From: Rhynchospora pubera
Taxonomy: Eukaryota > Streptophyta > Magnoliopsida > Poales > Cyperaceae
NCBI GenBank assembly: GCA_028095005.1
Contig: CM051459.1
Coordinates: 129,001,657-129,065,656 of the forward strand
DNA length: 64,000 nucleotides
Direction of reading: 5' to 3'
Position numbers and translations under genes: made by a program
Shown here: positions 1 through 11,593 of the stretch, in pieces
Numbering within the stretch: position 1 is the first letter of the stretch
How the letters are laid out: each line of letters begins with the position of its first letter
Notes under the pieces: generated by a model
Seen by the model: only the letters and a program-made list of their open reading frames with translations
The model's database searches: none
What the model was told of the DNA's origin: nothing

Positions 1-1350
1 TCACTCTTTCTCATAAGGTACTCGAGGATATCCTTGACTATCGTCCTAATGTGTCTCTCTTGTATCCATTTGACAACTGTTTGTCATATCCTTTGGATAC
101 TACACATCGGGGCATATGCATAAATCCCCCCCTTTATAAATAAAGGGGATTTATACTCTTAGCGCGTGAGCGCGGGCTCGTATGCAAGGAAACAGCGTGC
201 TGCTAGCCGACCCCAAAACGGGGCGGCGGAGCGCACCATGGATAGATTTTTTATTAGTGACAAGGGGCCCTGGAAGGCTCGTTGGTATGACGTATACAAT
301 AAAACTCATAATGAAAGAATGCTTGAACTATTTCATGCACTTTCTTGAATTGAGTTGCAATAGACCGAGTTAAAACACTCAAGTCATGCCATGTGACGTA
401 CAATTAGACATCCTTTCTTGGAGTGTAACTTTCGTGTTTCTAGAACACTTCGTCAATATATGCATATTTGCTCAAACCTAACATCCATCATAATCTATCT
501 TCATAGATTTGTTTCCTAGGATCAGGTGATTTCGCCCAAGTTCTCATTTGAGAAAGCATTCTCCAAAGAGATCTCGACAATATTCATTTTCTTAATGTTA
601 TTTTCAATTAATGAATTGTTATCTTGAACAATACAAGTAATACAATTATGCTCCCACTGAATATCTTGTTTATACAAGATACTTTTGACGAAGTTCAACT
701 CCTTGACTTCATTGTCAAAACTTTTATTCCAATCTCCACAACACTTGCTTTAATCCATTTATGGATCCTTAAAGCATGCGTATGTTTTTGGCAATACATA
801 AAATCTCGATTTGTGTCAAATGCACAACATCATTTTTCATTCATACGAAGAAGGCGGTTTTATGTGTTTTTCCATATATCAATATATATGAAATACAACT
901 ATTGCTAGAATGATCTTTATTGACTTTTACATAGCCACAAGCAAGAGGTTGTGCTTTGTACGTAGTCAACTAGTCATCGACTTAGACATAGCTACAAGCG
1001 AGAAGCCGCGCTTTGTACATAGTCGATTTGTTATCCATGTCGATCTTTCCTTTTGAAGATCTAAAACGTTCTTGATGGATTGCTCCTTCATGAACATCAA
1101 CCAAGGTCTATACCTTGTTGTTATACATGGATTTTATTTTAAAGATCATATGAATTCAAACCATATATGTGGAATCGGATCGTTCCATCGTTTTTCTTGT
1201 TTATCAACGGATTCTCATATGCTAAGTTTGAGAATGTCGTGAAGCCAATGCACCAAACGGCTTAGGCAATCAACTCTCGTTGATCTTTTGTAGGATTGGT
1301 ACTTGAGGTTCATGAACTTCTTCCACAACGATTTGTTGAACGAGTTCTTG
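1..1350 (-). pseudogene. Degraded Copia reverse transcriptase (pol fragment)
   Basis: Three minus-strand stretches give the Copia RT order. Around 1003-1132 lie SMYNNKV, TLVDV and KIDMDNKSTMYKARL, equivalent to the family's SM..N.VW.LVD and KTDMDG..YKARLVAKGYTQ segments. Around 500-685 lies SIIVLLVL followed by an eroded catalytic site (FKIT where YVDD is expected), then NLGEI. At about 20-65 lies VKDILEYL, the family's segment between RT and RNase H. A partial local repeat of the YKAR..AC.YV segment sits at about 930-975. Frames shift and stops occur throughout, so no active enzyme is encoded. Identification rests on recalled family motifs. Confidence 0.75.
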
Positions 1351-4300
1351 ACTCCTCATATATATTCCATGAGTTTCTCGAATCATCATCAACTCGTGAG
1401 ATGGTTGAGTCCTCATTGGAAGGAGCGTACTATTAAACTTCTTTCAAAACAACTTGTGAATGAAGTTCCGCTCGACTCCCACTAAGTACCATGTATGGAG
1501 TGACAAGTTTCCCATAAGAGTACTTCTTGTAGTGACGCATAAACTCCTTTAATGCTCACTTTACTCCCACTACTTCTTCTTGAGAATATCATTCTACAAG
1601 ATTACGTTATGATTAGCAACAACTACTTTGTTCTTATCATATTCGTAGAAGTAGTGCCTTAATATAAAGCATCCTACAAATTCACAGTGTCTTATTTGAT
1701 TTAAGCTTACAAGTCATCAATACTTAAAATAAGCTTCTCAACACCAAATCTCGAGAAGTATTATACTTAGAGATCAAAATCTCGTAAGATATCTTCTTCA
1801 ACAGACTTCGATGGAACATTATTCAGTGTAAACAATATTGTCCTCAAACATAATTCCCTTAATACGAGTCGAATAAGTCCATTTGATTTATTACCGATCG
1901 AACTATACAAAATATTGTTCGATACCTCCATTCTTGGACATATTATTCCTCATGGAGCGAGTTGTGAAACTACTTTCATACTCTTTAGATAATATTTCAA
2001 ATCATGTGACTTAACTATTTACCATGATTAATTGTAAGACTTTTCTTTTTCCTTGAACGGTCTTTTTAACTTCACACTTGAACTCCTTTGAACTAGTCAA
2101 AAGGTTCATACTTATACCTTATCAAATAGATATGTTTAATATCTACAATGATCGTTGGTTAAGTAGTAAAGTATCAACAACCTTTCATTGTACAAGTACT
2201 TATTGGTCTTTATACATCGATATGTATAAGTCCTAATCAAGCCACTTGTCCTTAAACCTTTGTAGGTTAAAGGCGCTTTTGTCATTTAACAAACGTGATT
2301 CGTATATCAATTGATTTGAAATCAAATTGAATTACGAGCTCTACGTTACGGAGACTCTCGTAATGCGATTCTCGTTTATGTATATGACTAAGCGATTATA
2401 TATAACATGAAAGTCAAATACTTTATGTCAAGTCTTACGCATCCTATTTGTCATTCATAACTTGTGTATCTATTTCAAGCAAATTCGATCAAGATGCATG
2501 AAATCATATAAACAAATTCATAATAAAAGAACTTGTCTTTTACTAAACATAGTCATCCATCATCAAATATGAAATGGAGACGTTTTGAGAGGTTAGGATT
2601 AAGGTATACAACCTTCAATTCCTAAACAAACTCTTAATAAAGATAACTCTACGTATTCAATGGTAATGACTTAAACGAATAAGTCATTTCCTATACGGAG
2701 TTTACTTTACATCTCTCGAACATTCTCTTATTCTTCATTGCTAACACATTTCGTTAAATGCGAGCATATGAACTAGTATCAAGTTACTAGTGTAAATTAG
2801 AGATAGTGAGATAATTTGAACGACAAATACACTTTAGGATTAGAATATTTCTAATCGTCACAATCATGGTATTTCGGACAACCTTTCAAATGCCTCCCAT
2901 AAAACGGCAAATGAAACATCTCATGTGACACATGGTCATCAATGAGAGTCTCGAAGTTTCAACTCATACCTTGGTGAAGTATTTCTTGAATACTTAACCA
3001 ATCACCTTTTTGCATCAACAAGCGTGCATAAAGGTAATATTATATCCTTCATAATTCCAAAGAGATCGAATGACAATATCAACAATCCTTGATATCGGAG
3101 ATTAATATCTCTAGTCATCAATTAGCTACTTCAATCTTTCGATTTGTAAGCTAATGAAACATTCATATAACTTCTTTTAAAAGAATAATCTCTTGGTCAA
3201 CTCATATTCTTTATACTCAATCATAAATGATGGAGTTAATATCTACTTTCTCCAAGAACACTTTCTTGAGTAAGCAAATGAGAGCATACGAGTTAAATCT
3301 AGTCCATATGAATTCTCTAATTCAAAGGTCTAGAAATTTTGAATGAGGATACTAGCCATACGCTTTATTGAATAACTTTTCGCCAAAAGTCAATCAATCA
3401 TCGCGATTCTACGTTCGGATAGTTTGAGGAAAGTTTTGGGAATTGACATACTCAAATTTCTCTTCACTAAGATCGTGTCTTAGGAATCGGTATTACTCTT
3501 TCAAGTAACTACCTTTTAGAAACGAGTTTGTTTATTTTCAAAGATTGATCGCAACAAAATTAACAATTTAAACATCTATAACAAAATCAATTTACGGTCA
3601 TTTAGTTTATGCAATTGTTTTATTTATAACAAATAAAACTCCCACTACAATTATTTAATGTCCCTAATGTAGTAGGTTTTCCAAGATCCCTATTTTCGTT
3701 GAGATGGTGCTAGCGTCGGCGTGACACCAAAAACAACTAGATAGAGTAGGTTCTCCAACCAATCATTCCATATGATTCTTGGTTTGTGAAATATCACATG
3801 TACATCCACAAACTTTGCCCCGATGTCCAATCCGATTAGAAAACATCGTTAAGTAACCTTTCTCTATTTGCTCCTAGTAAATCCGATTTACACCCCGACA
3901 CGGATGATGGAACACGATGTCCCGCGTCGGCGAGAATGCATCAATGAACGATCATACACGTTAGAAGGGGATAGAGAGAAGGAGGGCGATTTAACTTAAT
4001 CGAGTTTAGTTGGGACTAACAATCATATGACACTTGTTTGGTGGTCGTGTAAGCATACACCCATACCTAGCCTATGACAATTCATAGCAATCACAAGCAA
4101 TCACATATAAGCATCTCATAGTTGTGGGTTTGTATGGCTTCCGCTTGCATTAGTTTCGCCACATCGTCCATGGAGCAAAACTAATCTAATCCTTGTCCCT
4201 CCCACTAAATTCTATAAGGATCTAAATCCTATATAAAATAAAGGTACAAAAATACATGTGAAAATATCTTATTCCCATCCTAGCCTTAGGGGCATGCAAG

Positions 4301-5674
4301 CCTCACAAGTTACATCAAAAATTAATCAACAAATTAATTAATTAATGGCACCAAAGGCCGCATTACAAACATTCACACATGCATTCAATTTACAACCACA
4401 AGGCATTGAGTCTTGAGCCATACTAAACCCACTATCCACCTACAAAACAAAGTTAGCACATACAAGCACTTTGTTTCCAATTAACGATTTTCAAGCATCT
4501 TTGCGTATCGTTTGCTATAAGTAAATTCCGTGTACAAATTCTCAATTTTAAACAACCAAACTTGTTTAAATTCATTTAGAAAGTTCTTTCAACATCCCAT
4601 AACTGAAAGGAGATCAAACAAGGAGTTTTCTAATTAATTTCAACTAGTTTGAATACTTAGAAAAACAGTAATTTACCAAAAAACGTAACTAATGGAATCC
4701 AACAAAAACAACAGTTTTCGGTCTCAAAAAATTCTCAAATAAATTACTTAAGCTCCTTATCATAGTTGTGACTACCAGTAAAAATTTCAAAAATAGATCT
4801 TAAACCATCTGGGAGAATCAAAAAAGACAAATCTCTTACAAGTGCACGAAACACCGTTATGAGATTTTCAGCTTATCCTCTCAACCATTTGGTCTGTTAG
4901 ACCACCTTCTATCCAGTTTTTATATATACAATATACATAGAAAAACTTTTTTAGACTACAGGCTATCCATTCATGAAAAGAAAACAACCAAGTTCAGTTC
5001 AATAATATTAAGTTACATGCTAAACAATCAACAAATTCTGTACTGGAACAGACTGTCGATCGAAATGTTTTAACCTAGTTGAAGGTCCAAACTTCCACGA
5101 AAAATTATGAAATTAATTTTCCTGGAATCCTAACGCAAAATAGAACAACTCCATTTAAACAGAAGTTTTAAAGGAGTTCTCAGTTGGTACAGTTTATTAG
5201 AACAATCGATTTGCTCAACAAACTGGATCTGACAAGATCTTCCTTTTCATACTTGAAAACCCACAAATTAATACAAGTCATGCAACAATTTATACATGAT
5301 CAGAAAGAGCTTCAAGTCCTCTTTATTTATAGCCATAGAACACTGGTACTTATATTCAAAATATAAATCTTTCAAGCCATTCAAACAGGACAGTACGAGC
5401 AGAAACTGGTTCTGCGCACTGTCGCCATTTTATTCACAATAAATCTATACTAATTCAGAAAAATGTGAATCCAACGCCAAAAGAATCACAATCCAAAGAT
5501 CTACAACTTTCATGTAGATGGAAAGATCTTCCAGAGAACATATCACATCGAAAAACGCGAAACAACACAGAAAATACTATTTCCAGACAGCAAACAAACG
5601 CATCATCTCTACTAATCCGTTAATTAGCTAATTTCTCTTAATTAAGTGTCAAAATAGCTTAAGTACGACCATGT

Positions 5675-5686
5675 GCTCTGATACCA
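5675..5686 (-). other. Retrotransposon primer-binding site (initiator tRNA-Met)
   Basis: The minus strand reads TGGTATCAGAGC, the standard plant retrotransposon primer-binding site complementary to the 3' end of initiator tRNA-Met. It is separated from the LTR by one base. Confidence 0.9.
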
Positions 5687-5687
5687 C

Positions 5688-7464
5688 TGTTAGGAAATCG
5701 CTCAATTTTAATTTTGTGACTAATTACTAACTAATTAATCCAATTAAACAAAGAGCAAGAGATCTAGTACAAAGCCATTTCGACACAAAGAGAGAAAGGG
5801 GTGGAATATTGTACCTCCCGCGAAATCGTATTCGCGGGGCTCGATCCTACGGCATGGGAATCGATGGGGTGCTCTCCTTCGCCTCCTAATCGCGCGCCTC
5901 GAGTCCACCAAGGAAACTAACCATTCTCATAGGTCCTATGCTAGTAGGAACTAGAGGAATGCTCATCCCTTTACTATTCTTGAACTAATTTTAGGAATAG
6001 CTATTCTCAACACATGAGACCTAATAATCAATGAATGAGAGCAAAAATGGAATAGAGAAAACCAATTTTCTCTCTTTGAAGGTGGCGGCTAGAGAAGGAG
6101 GCAAGAGGAGGAGAGAGAACTAGGGTTGGAAGGCACCAACTAGTGGTCCTTATATAGAGATCAAGTCCAACCTTCTTACCTCACTATTTACCACTTTGCC
6201 ATCACCTAAGGCCGGCCAAAATAAAGGCCTAAATGGGCCTTTTCCATATTTTAATTATTTTCTCTTAAGCCTATTATATCAATTATATAATGGGCCTATC
6301 CAATTGATTATTATTTCGGCTCACAACGGCTAATTAAATTAAGCCTATTTATTCAATATAATTCCTACAATTATATTAAATATTGTTGAGCATAATTAAT
6401 TATCAACTCAATGATAATTATTTTGGGATAAGCATATGTATTAAATTAATTTCTATATGATCCTTTTGATGTAATTAATTATAACGGTTTGCAACGGTAT
6501 ATAATTAATTAATCAACTCATCATATTTTTGCATTCTCCAATGCAAACAAATCAATTAATACACTGTATGGTTAAAGTCCTATTTGTGTGACCCTTTGAG
6601 GATTTATGCTAAGTTGGACATGGAATTAAATCGCTATTTAATTCCAATAATCATAAGCGGTATCTAGCAACACGTTATGATTCCCAATTCACATAAATAG
6701 TGTACTGCTACAATATTTCAATCCTGCATAAGAGAATAAATGTATTTCCCTATTTTGATTCTTATGTCACACGATATCATCGTATAATCCAAGATAGGAA
6801 TGTGTCATTCTTGCAGATTATACGTTTCTTGATCTAGAGATAATTGTATAAAGTTGCATGCAAACAATCTATCTCCATCAAGGGGCCCAAACAGATATCG
6901 TCACTCACTAAGTGAATTAATGAGGGACATACGATTTTCTTGATGATTAACTTTTTCCCGCACAATTCAAGAGGACATAAATAAAGTCCGTATAGCAGCC
7001 CTTATCGGGAATCAGCGGTAGACAGTATTTATTGAACCTATCCTCATGTGGAAAAGATAAACATCTCAAACTTAGAACCAAAATCATAACGAAATAAACA
7101 ATGACACATAACACAATCCATATGTTTATTTCGATGGGTCAAGTCCTGTGCTATGTTCCATAACATACACATATGCAATTAAGTTGGTAACTCTTTACCT
7201 ATGATCAGTAGAACTTAATCATCACTTAACTTGCATACTAATCTTATATGATAATTAATGTTCCTTGTTAATTATCAAGATTATGGACCGTTTAGATTTA
7301 TTATTGTCATTCTGAAGAATGATCAACAGAGATCTACAATTCAGATCCTCAACCTGAATGATCTGTCAATAATAAACCTAGGAACAGATGATAAAATATC
7401 ATCCCAAAACATAAACTAATAATTAAATCATTAAATTATTGACTTCTAGGACATAACTCTAACA
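5688..7464 (-). repeat. Copia LTR, copy A (5' LTR on the minus strand)
   Basis: The 1,777-bp unit starts TGTTAG and ends CTAACA, a perfect 6-bp terminal inversion of TG..CA type. The matching unit at 36316-38063 shares its full length with scattered substitutions and short indels. The primer-binding site lies one base outside the low-coordinate end, which fixes this as the 5' LTR of a minus-strand element. Confidence 0.88.
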
Positions 7465-7815
7465 AAATTTTCGACTTTGATAAAATCCTTTTACAAATTT
7501 TTGCGAGACATGAAAAAGAACGGACAAATGAAATTGAGTTTGCAATTGTTTTGACAAAGAGAAGCTAGAATTCTTGACTTGAAAAATGAAATTCATTAGG
7601 GCTAAGAAATGCACAAAATTAATTTTAAAGAAAACTAAACCCATGTCCTTGAAATAAATTTTTGAGCTTGCTTTAATTCATCGTGTGAAATTTTTGAGTT
7701 AATTTGAATGATCAATTTTTCATGGCATTGTTTGGTTTGAGATAATTTGATTGTAAGTCTAAGTATGGTCAATTCCTTTAAACTTAGGATATTGTTTGAG
7801 GACAAACAAAGGTTT

Positions 7816-7830
7816 AAGTTTGGGGGGATT
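7816..7830 (+). other. Polypurine tract of the Gypsy element
   Basis: AAGTTTGGGGGGATT lies immediately before the LTR start TGATATC. This purine-rich run is the expected plus-strand priming site of a Gypsy element. Confidence 0.65.
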
Positions 7831-9449
7831 TGATATCTCTTATTTATATATATATTTTAACCATACTTGGCAGCAAAATACTACCCAAACCAATGATATT
7901 CACTGCACTTTTGTATTATATTTTGCAAGATTGGACACTGCCGTGGAATTTGACTTATTTTGTAGGAACTTGGTGGATTGGACACAATAATTGCATAAAA
8001 TGGTGGATTTTGAAGAAGAAAATGACTTAAAGGAGTCCATAGCATTGTAGAGCTCATCCTAAGCTTTCTAACGATCTTTGAATCACCTTAATCGGAGTCC
8101 GGATGAATAAATTATGGTCAAAATACTATCAATGCTCGATTCTGTAATTTTGGTCCGAAATTTAAACATTTCGGACCGAAATTTCCAGATTTCAGTCCGA
8201 AATTTCTTTTATGGAAAGTGATTTTTGGTAATTTTCAAAGAAGGAAGGATCCTCTCTTGCCCTAGCCGCCTCCTGGTCTTTCCCTAGGTATTTTTAAGCA
8301 CGAATTTCGACCAGGGACGCATTCCACCTTCCATACAATAATTTCCACCTTTTTCCACCACCGTTCTCACGCCGAAAGGCGTGGGATTCCACCTCTCGCA
8401 GCGGAGCACGTCCATGGCAGCAACTTTGGAGCGATTCTGGACGCGACAACGGTAGAACCGATCCAACCACGACTTCGGACGATCGATATCTTGAGTTAGA
8501 AGCGATATTTGGTTTATTCCTTCCTTTTCTCTTGATATTTTGATCACATGGAGTTTGTATCTTGCTTTGTTTACATGTTAGGCTAGTTTCTTATGTCTTA
8601 GGGCTAAGTAGTAATTTAGTTTAGTATTTTGTGATGACTTGATGGATTGATTGCTATGTTATGTGATTTATTATGTTGAAAATTATTGATATGCTTAGTT
8701 ATGTTATTTGTTTGCTTGATGTTTACCTATGGATGAATCGCGACGTCTTTAGGACATTAAACTAGACTAAACACATGATTGATTAAGTAATTGAGGTAAG
8801 CCAAACTTGAAAGAGGAGGTTAACTTGACAACCGAAAGGTGTAGTTTCTAAACGATCTGAAAGGACTTAGATACCTCTAGAAATCCAACATGATAACCTT
8901 AAGTGACTAATATCCGACACGACAGTTTAGGTTTAGTCATTTACGTGGAGAAAACCGAGTTCCGAACCAATTTCCAAAACCAAAATTGCGACAGCTGAGG
9001 TTAGGATTTAGGTCTGGTCGACAAGTATCCTTCACATAGTGTTGTATAAAATCAGCAAGTCAAAGCAGAAAGTTTAAAGTATATTTTGGCACGACTTATA
9101 TAGAATTTCGGTCCGAAATCTGTATATTTCGGTCCGAAATTACCTTCTTCCTTGGTGAAAACTTTGGGTAGAAGTACTTTAAAGCTAAACTAAATGAATA
9201 CAAAGTCCTGGGATATTATTTGCATCTGTTTTAGTTCATAAAATACCAAAAATATTTATTTACTTGCACCTTTGATTTAATCAACCAAAATCCATAAAAA
9301 TTGTTTGTCTAGCTTTCGTGAGGAAGTAAAGTCTGGTATTCATTAATCCGTCCCTTGGGTTCGACCCTAAAGCTGTACTCCAAAAGACTAGTGAGGTTAG
9401 CTCTAGGTTACAAATTTATTTGATATCCTAGGTTTAAATACCTTCATCA
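7831..9449 (+). repeat. Gypsy 3' LTR
   Basis: The 1,619-bp unit starts TGATATC and ends CTTCATCA (TG..CA). It holds repeated copies of the short motif GGTCCGAAAT, some as the palindrome ATTTCGGACCGAAAT, clustered near 8150-8205 and 9103-9140. An 87-codon open frame inside the LTR (8284-8547, minus) has no recognisable domain and is not called as a gene. Confidence 0.65.
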
Positions 9450-9892
9450 ATAATTAATTTAGCACGCTTAAATTAAATTTTTAAATCTAATAATCAGAAT
9501 TGTAAATGCATGTCCAATAATTAGTCCCTACATGATAATCATTTCTCTAATTAAATTGGGTTCCCGTAGCCTCTATATATATATCCCTTTTTTATTTGGT
9601 TTTAATCATTTAGTTTCATTAATAGTTAATCAAATATATATAACTTCATTTGAATTATTGCTCTCGGATAAGATCCCCTAAAATATTTTTCTTATATAAT
9701 AATCCACTGTGTGTCTCAATTGTTTCTTCAAATTATCCTCCAAATTAACTTTGAATAAATAGTCTTTTTCGTTGGTTTCCATTTCTCAAATATGCTACTT
9801 GAGAAAGAATATTGTAATGTACAAATTAAATAAATGAGAGAAATTAATTGGTTTAGATGAGGTTTTCATGACTTTGTTTTGAGATACATAGA
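9450..9892. other. Intergenic, nothing recognised
   Basis: AT-rich sequence without an open frame, terminal repeat or recognisable motif. Homology with block 2 begins only at about 9884. Confidence 0.6.
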
Positions 9893-10081
9893 GGCTCCGT
9901 TTGGATGGCTTCTTCCCGTAATAAAGAATAACGAATAACCACTTTTTACCAATAAATTTATTTCTAACCATCCAAACTCTTCACAAAAGTTACACACTTC
10001 CCAATAAATTTATCCCTTCTCAATAAATTTCTTCCCTTCTTCCTTCTTCCTACTTTATTCTCAACGCATCCAAACAGAGCC
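9893..10081. mobile_element. Tourist/PIF-like MITE, 189 bp
   Basis: Terminal inverted repeats GGCTCCGTTTGGATG and CATCCAAACAGAGCC are flanked by the 3-bp duplication AGA. Block 2 has the empty site (ATACATAGA at 38064). A reverse-oriented 189-bp relative lies at 26014-26202. Confidence 0.85.
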
Positions 10082-10593
10082 AGAAAGAAGAAATGAACTT
10101 TAATGGTTCCATTTTTTTTATTGGGCAGAATTAAACCCGAGATAAATTTGAATCAATTTGTATTTATTAAACAAAGATATATTGAAATATTAATTTATAA
10201 TGACAGCGAAAAACCAGGTAATCAAACTGTTCCAAGCCTCATGTCAGTTAACAAGCCTCTATTTTTTTTTTTCATATCTTTATGTCTTCACTTGGATACT
10301 TCTCTAAATTACGGTTTAAGAAAATAAAATTTTTACTAACAGAAAATGAAAAGGGAATAATGGTTAACCTGAAGTAGACCAGTTCCCAATGGAGAGCGAT
10401 AAATTAAGACAATAATTGAGTGCACGCTCTGCACAGCCCAAAAAAATCTTTTTCATTTGCTTTTTTTTTTTTGTAAATCTTCTCCAAATAAAGCGGAAAA
10501 GAAAAATAATGAGTTCATGACCACCTCTCCCACCACAGACCCGGCCGTTCTTGTACTTTGATCTAAAAGCCTAAATCCTAAAAAAATATTTTT

Positions 10594-10762
10594 GGGCCAT
10601 TTAGATCTCTTAGAAATTTGGAAAAATTTCATATTTCTAGGCATAAATTTATTGGAAAGTGCGTAATTTTGTAAAAAATTTAAATTGTTTATAATAAATT
10701 TATAGCTAGAAATAGAAAATTCTCCAAATTCCTCAAATTCCAACTTCCACCCAAACGGCCCC
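10594..10762. mobile_element. Tourist/PIF-like MITE, 168-bp subfamily
   Basis: Ends GGGCCATTTAGAT and CCAAACGGCCCC are flanked by TTT. The core shares the AAGTG.GTAATTTTGT.AA segment and TTGTTTATAATAAATTTA with other copies in the window. Block 2 at about 48360-48385 lacks it while keeping both flanks. Confidence 0.75.
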
Positions 10763-11184
10763 TTTCTTCATCTTTTTCTATACAACCGCTCTTCACTGTC
10801 TCCTCATATTTTTATCTGGTAGCCGCTATCTGGTTTGTCCAAAAAAAAAAAAAACTGTCTCCTCATAGTTTTTTTTATTTTTTTGAGGGTCAAGGTGGCA
10901 ATCACCCTGTCTCCTCGTCTTAAAGTCACAACCGATTTTTATGTCTGACGATTTTGGCTCTGGTAATTGCAGATCCTTTTTTTTTTATATTGCTTTCACG
11001 GAATAAGAAATGAAATCGCCATTGGGGGTGGGTCAGACATCGATTCAAGTAATGTAGGTTGATTCCAGGTCAATTTAGATTCGATTATAGTTGTTTTTAA
11101 TCCACGCTAGCTCCTACATGTTCAGGTCATCAATAATGGTAATGTGTGATGCCCCAACATAAAATGTGATATAATGTTCATATA

Positions 11185-11449
11185 TAGGCCTGGAAACGGT
11201 GATCGTTTCGACCGTCTTTTCGTTTCGAAACGAAACGGTTAAAGATTTTGGTTGCGTTTCAAAAACGAAACGGTTAACGCAAACTTGAAACGGTTTTGTC
11301 CATGTGTATTTTCGTGATATTTTCGTTATTTCGATCGTTTCATCCAAAACGAAATGGTTAATGCAAATGATAATCAGTTTCGTGTAAAAAATGCAACGAT
11401 CAACGCAACAGTTCATTTGCGTGATCATTTTAGACGTTATGCACACCTA
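11185..11449. mobile_element. hAT-type MITE, 265 bp
   Basis: Ends TAGGCCTGGAAACG and GTTATGCACACCTA are imperfect inverted repeats of the hAT TAGG type. They are flanked by 8-bp duplications TTCATATA and TTCATACA (7 of 8 match). Block 2 has a single TTCATACA at the same place, confirming the empty site. The interior is rich in GTTTCGTTT/AAACGAAACGG repeats and codes for nothing. Confidence 0.75.
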
Positions 11450-11580
11450 TTCATACATGAATCAACATGAAAAACAAGCTTGAAGAAATTTATAGGGCCG
11501 GCAGTCAACCTAGAGCTCTCAATGTGCCGTTTAAAATATGTAATCTATAGCCCAAGTTATATACTTACTAGTTCTATTCT

Positions 11581-11593
11581 CGCGCGTTGCGCG
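11581..11593 (-). other. Helitron 3'-terminal hairpin
   Basis: CGCGCGTTGCGCG forms a 5-bp GC stem with a 3-base loop, nine bases inside the CTAG end. A similar hairpin ends the second Helitron at 30810-30822. Confidence 0.7.

Larger units (their letters stand above)
1..7464 (-). mobile_element. Ty1/Copia LTR retrotransposon, decayed, cut by the window edge
   Basis: Read on the minus strand, the order is LTR (7464-5688), primer-binding site (5686-5675), a long untranslated/gag region, then pol ending in reverse transcriptase at the window's left edge. The second LTR would lie outside the window. The internal part has no long open frame on either strand, yet short translated pieces still match Copia reverse transcriptase in the right order, so this is an old copy full of stops and small indels. 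A second copy of the same family lies at 34541-38063 in the same orientation. The right end abuts a Gypsy remnant, which suggests insertion into that Gypsy element; the matching target duplication cannot be checked here. Confidence 0.85.
7465..9449 (+). mobile_element. Ty3/Gypsy retrotransposon remnant: 3' internal end plus 3' LTR
   Basis: About 365 bp of internal sequence runs up to a polypurine tract, followed by one LTR. The internal end reads GAGGACAAACAAAGG and then a G-run, the usual end of plant Gypsy elements of the Athila/Tat type. No primer-binding site follows the LTR, so this is the 3' LTR of a plus-strand element. The rest of the body is missing on the left, where the Copia element begins. 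No coding domain remains. Confidence 0.7.

Noticed and set aside
5184..5366. 60-codon frame matched by a near-identical one at 35813-35995
   Set aside because: Its conservation is explained by the two Copia copies sharing this 5' untranslated region; it runs antisense to the element.
8284..8547. 87-codon minus-strand frame in the Gypsy LTR
   Set aside because: It lies within a non-coding LTR, antisense to the element, with no domain.
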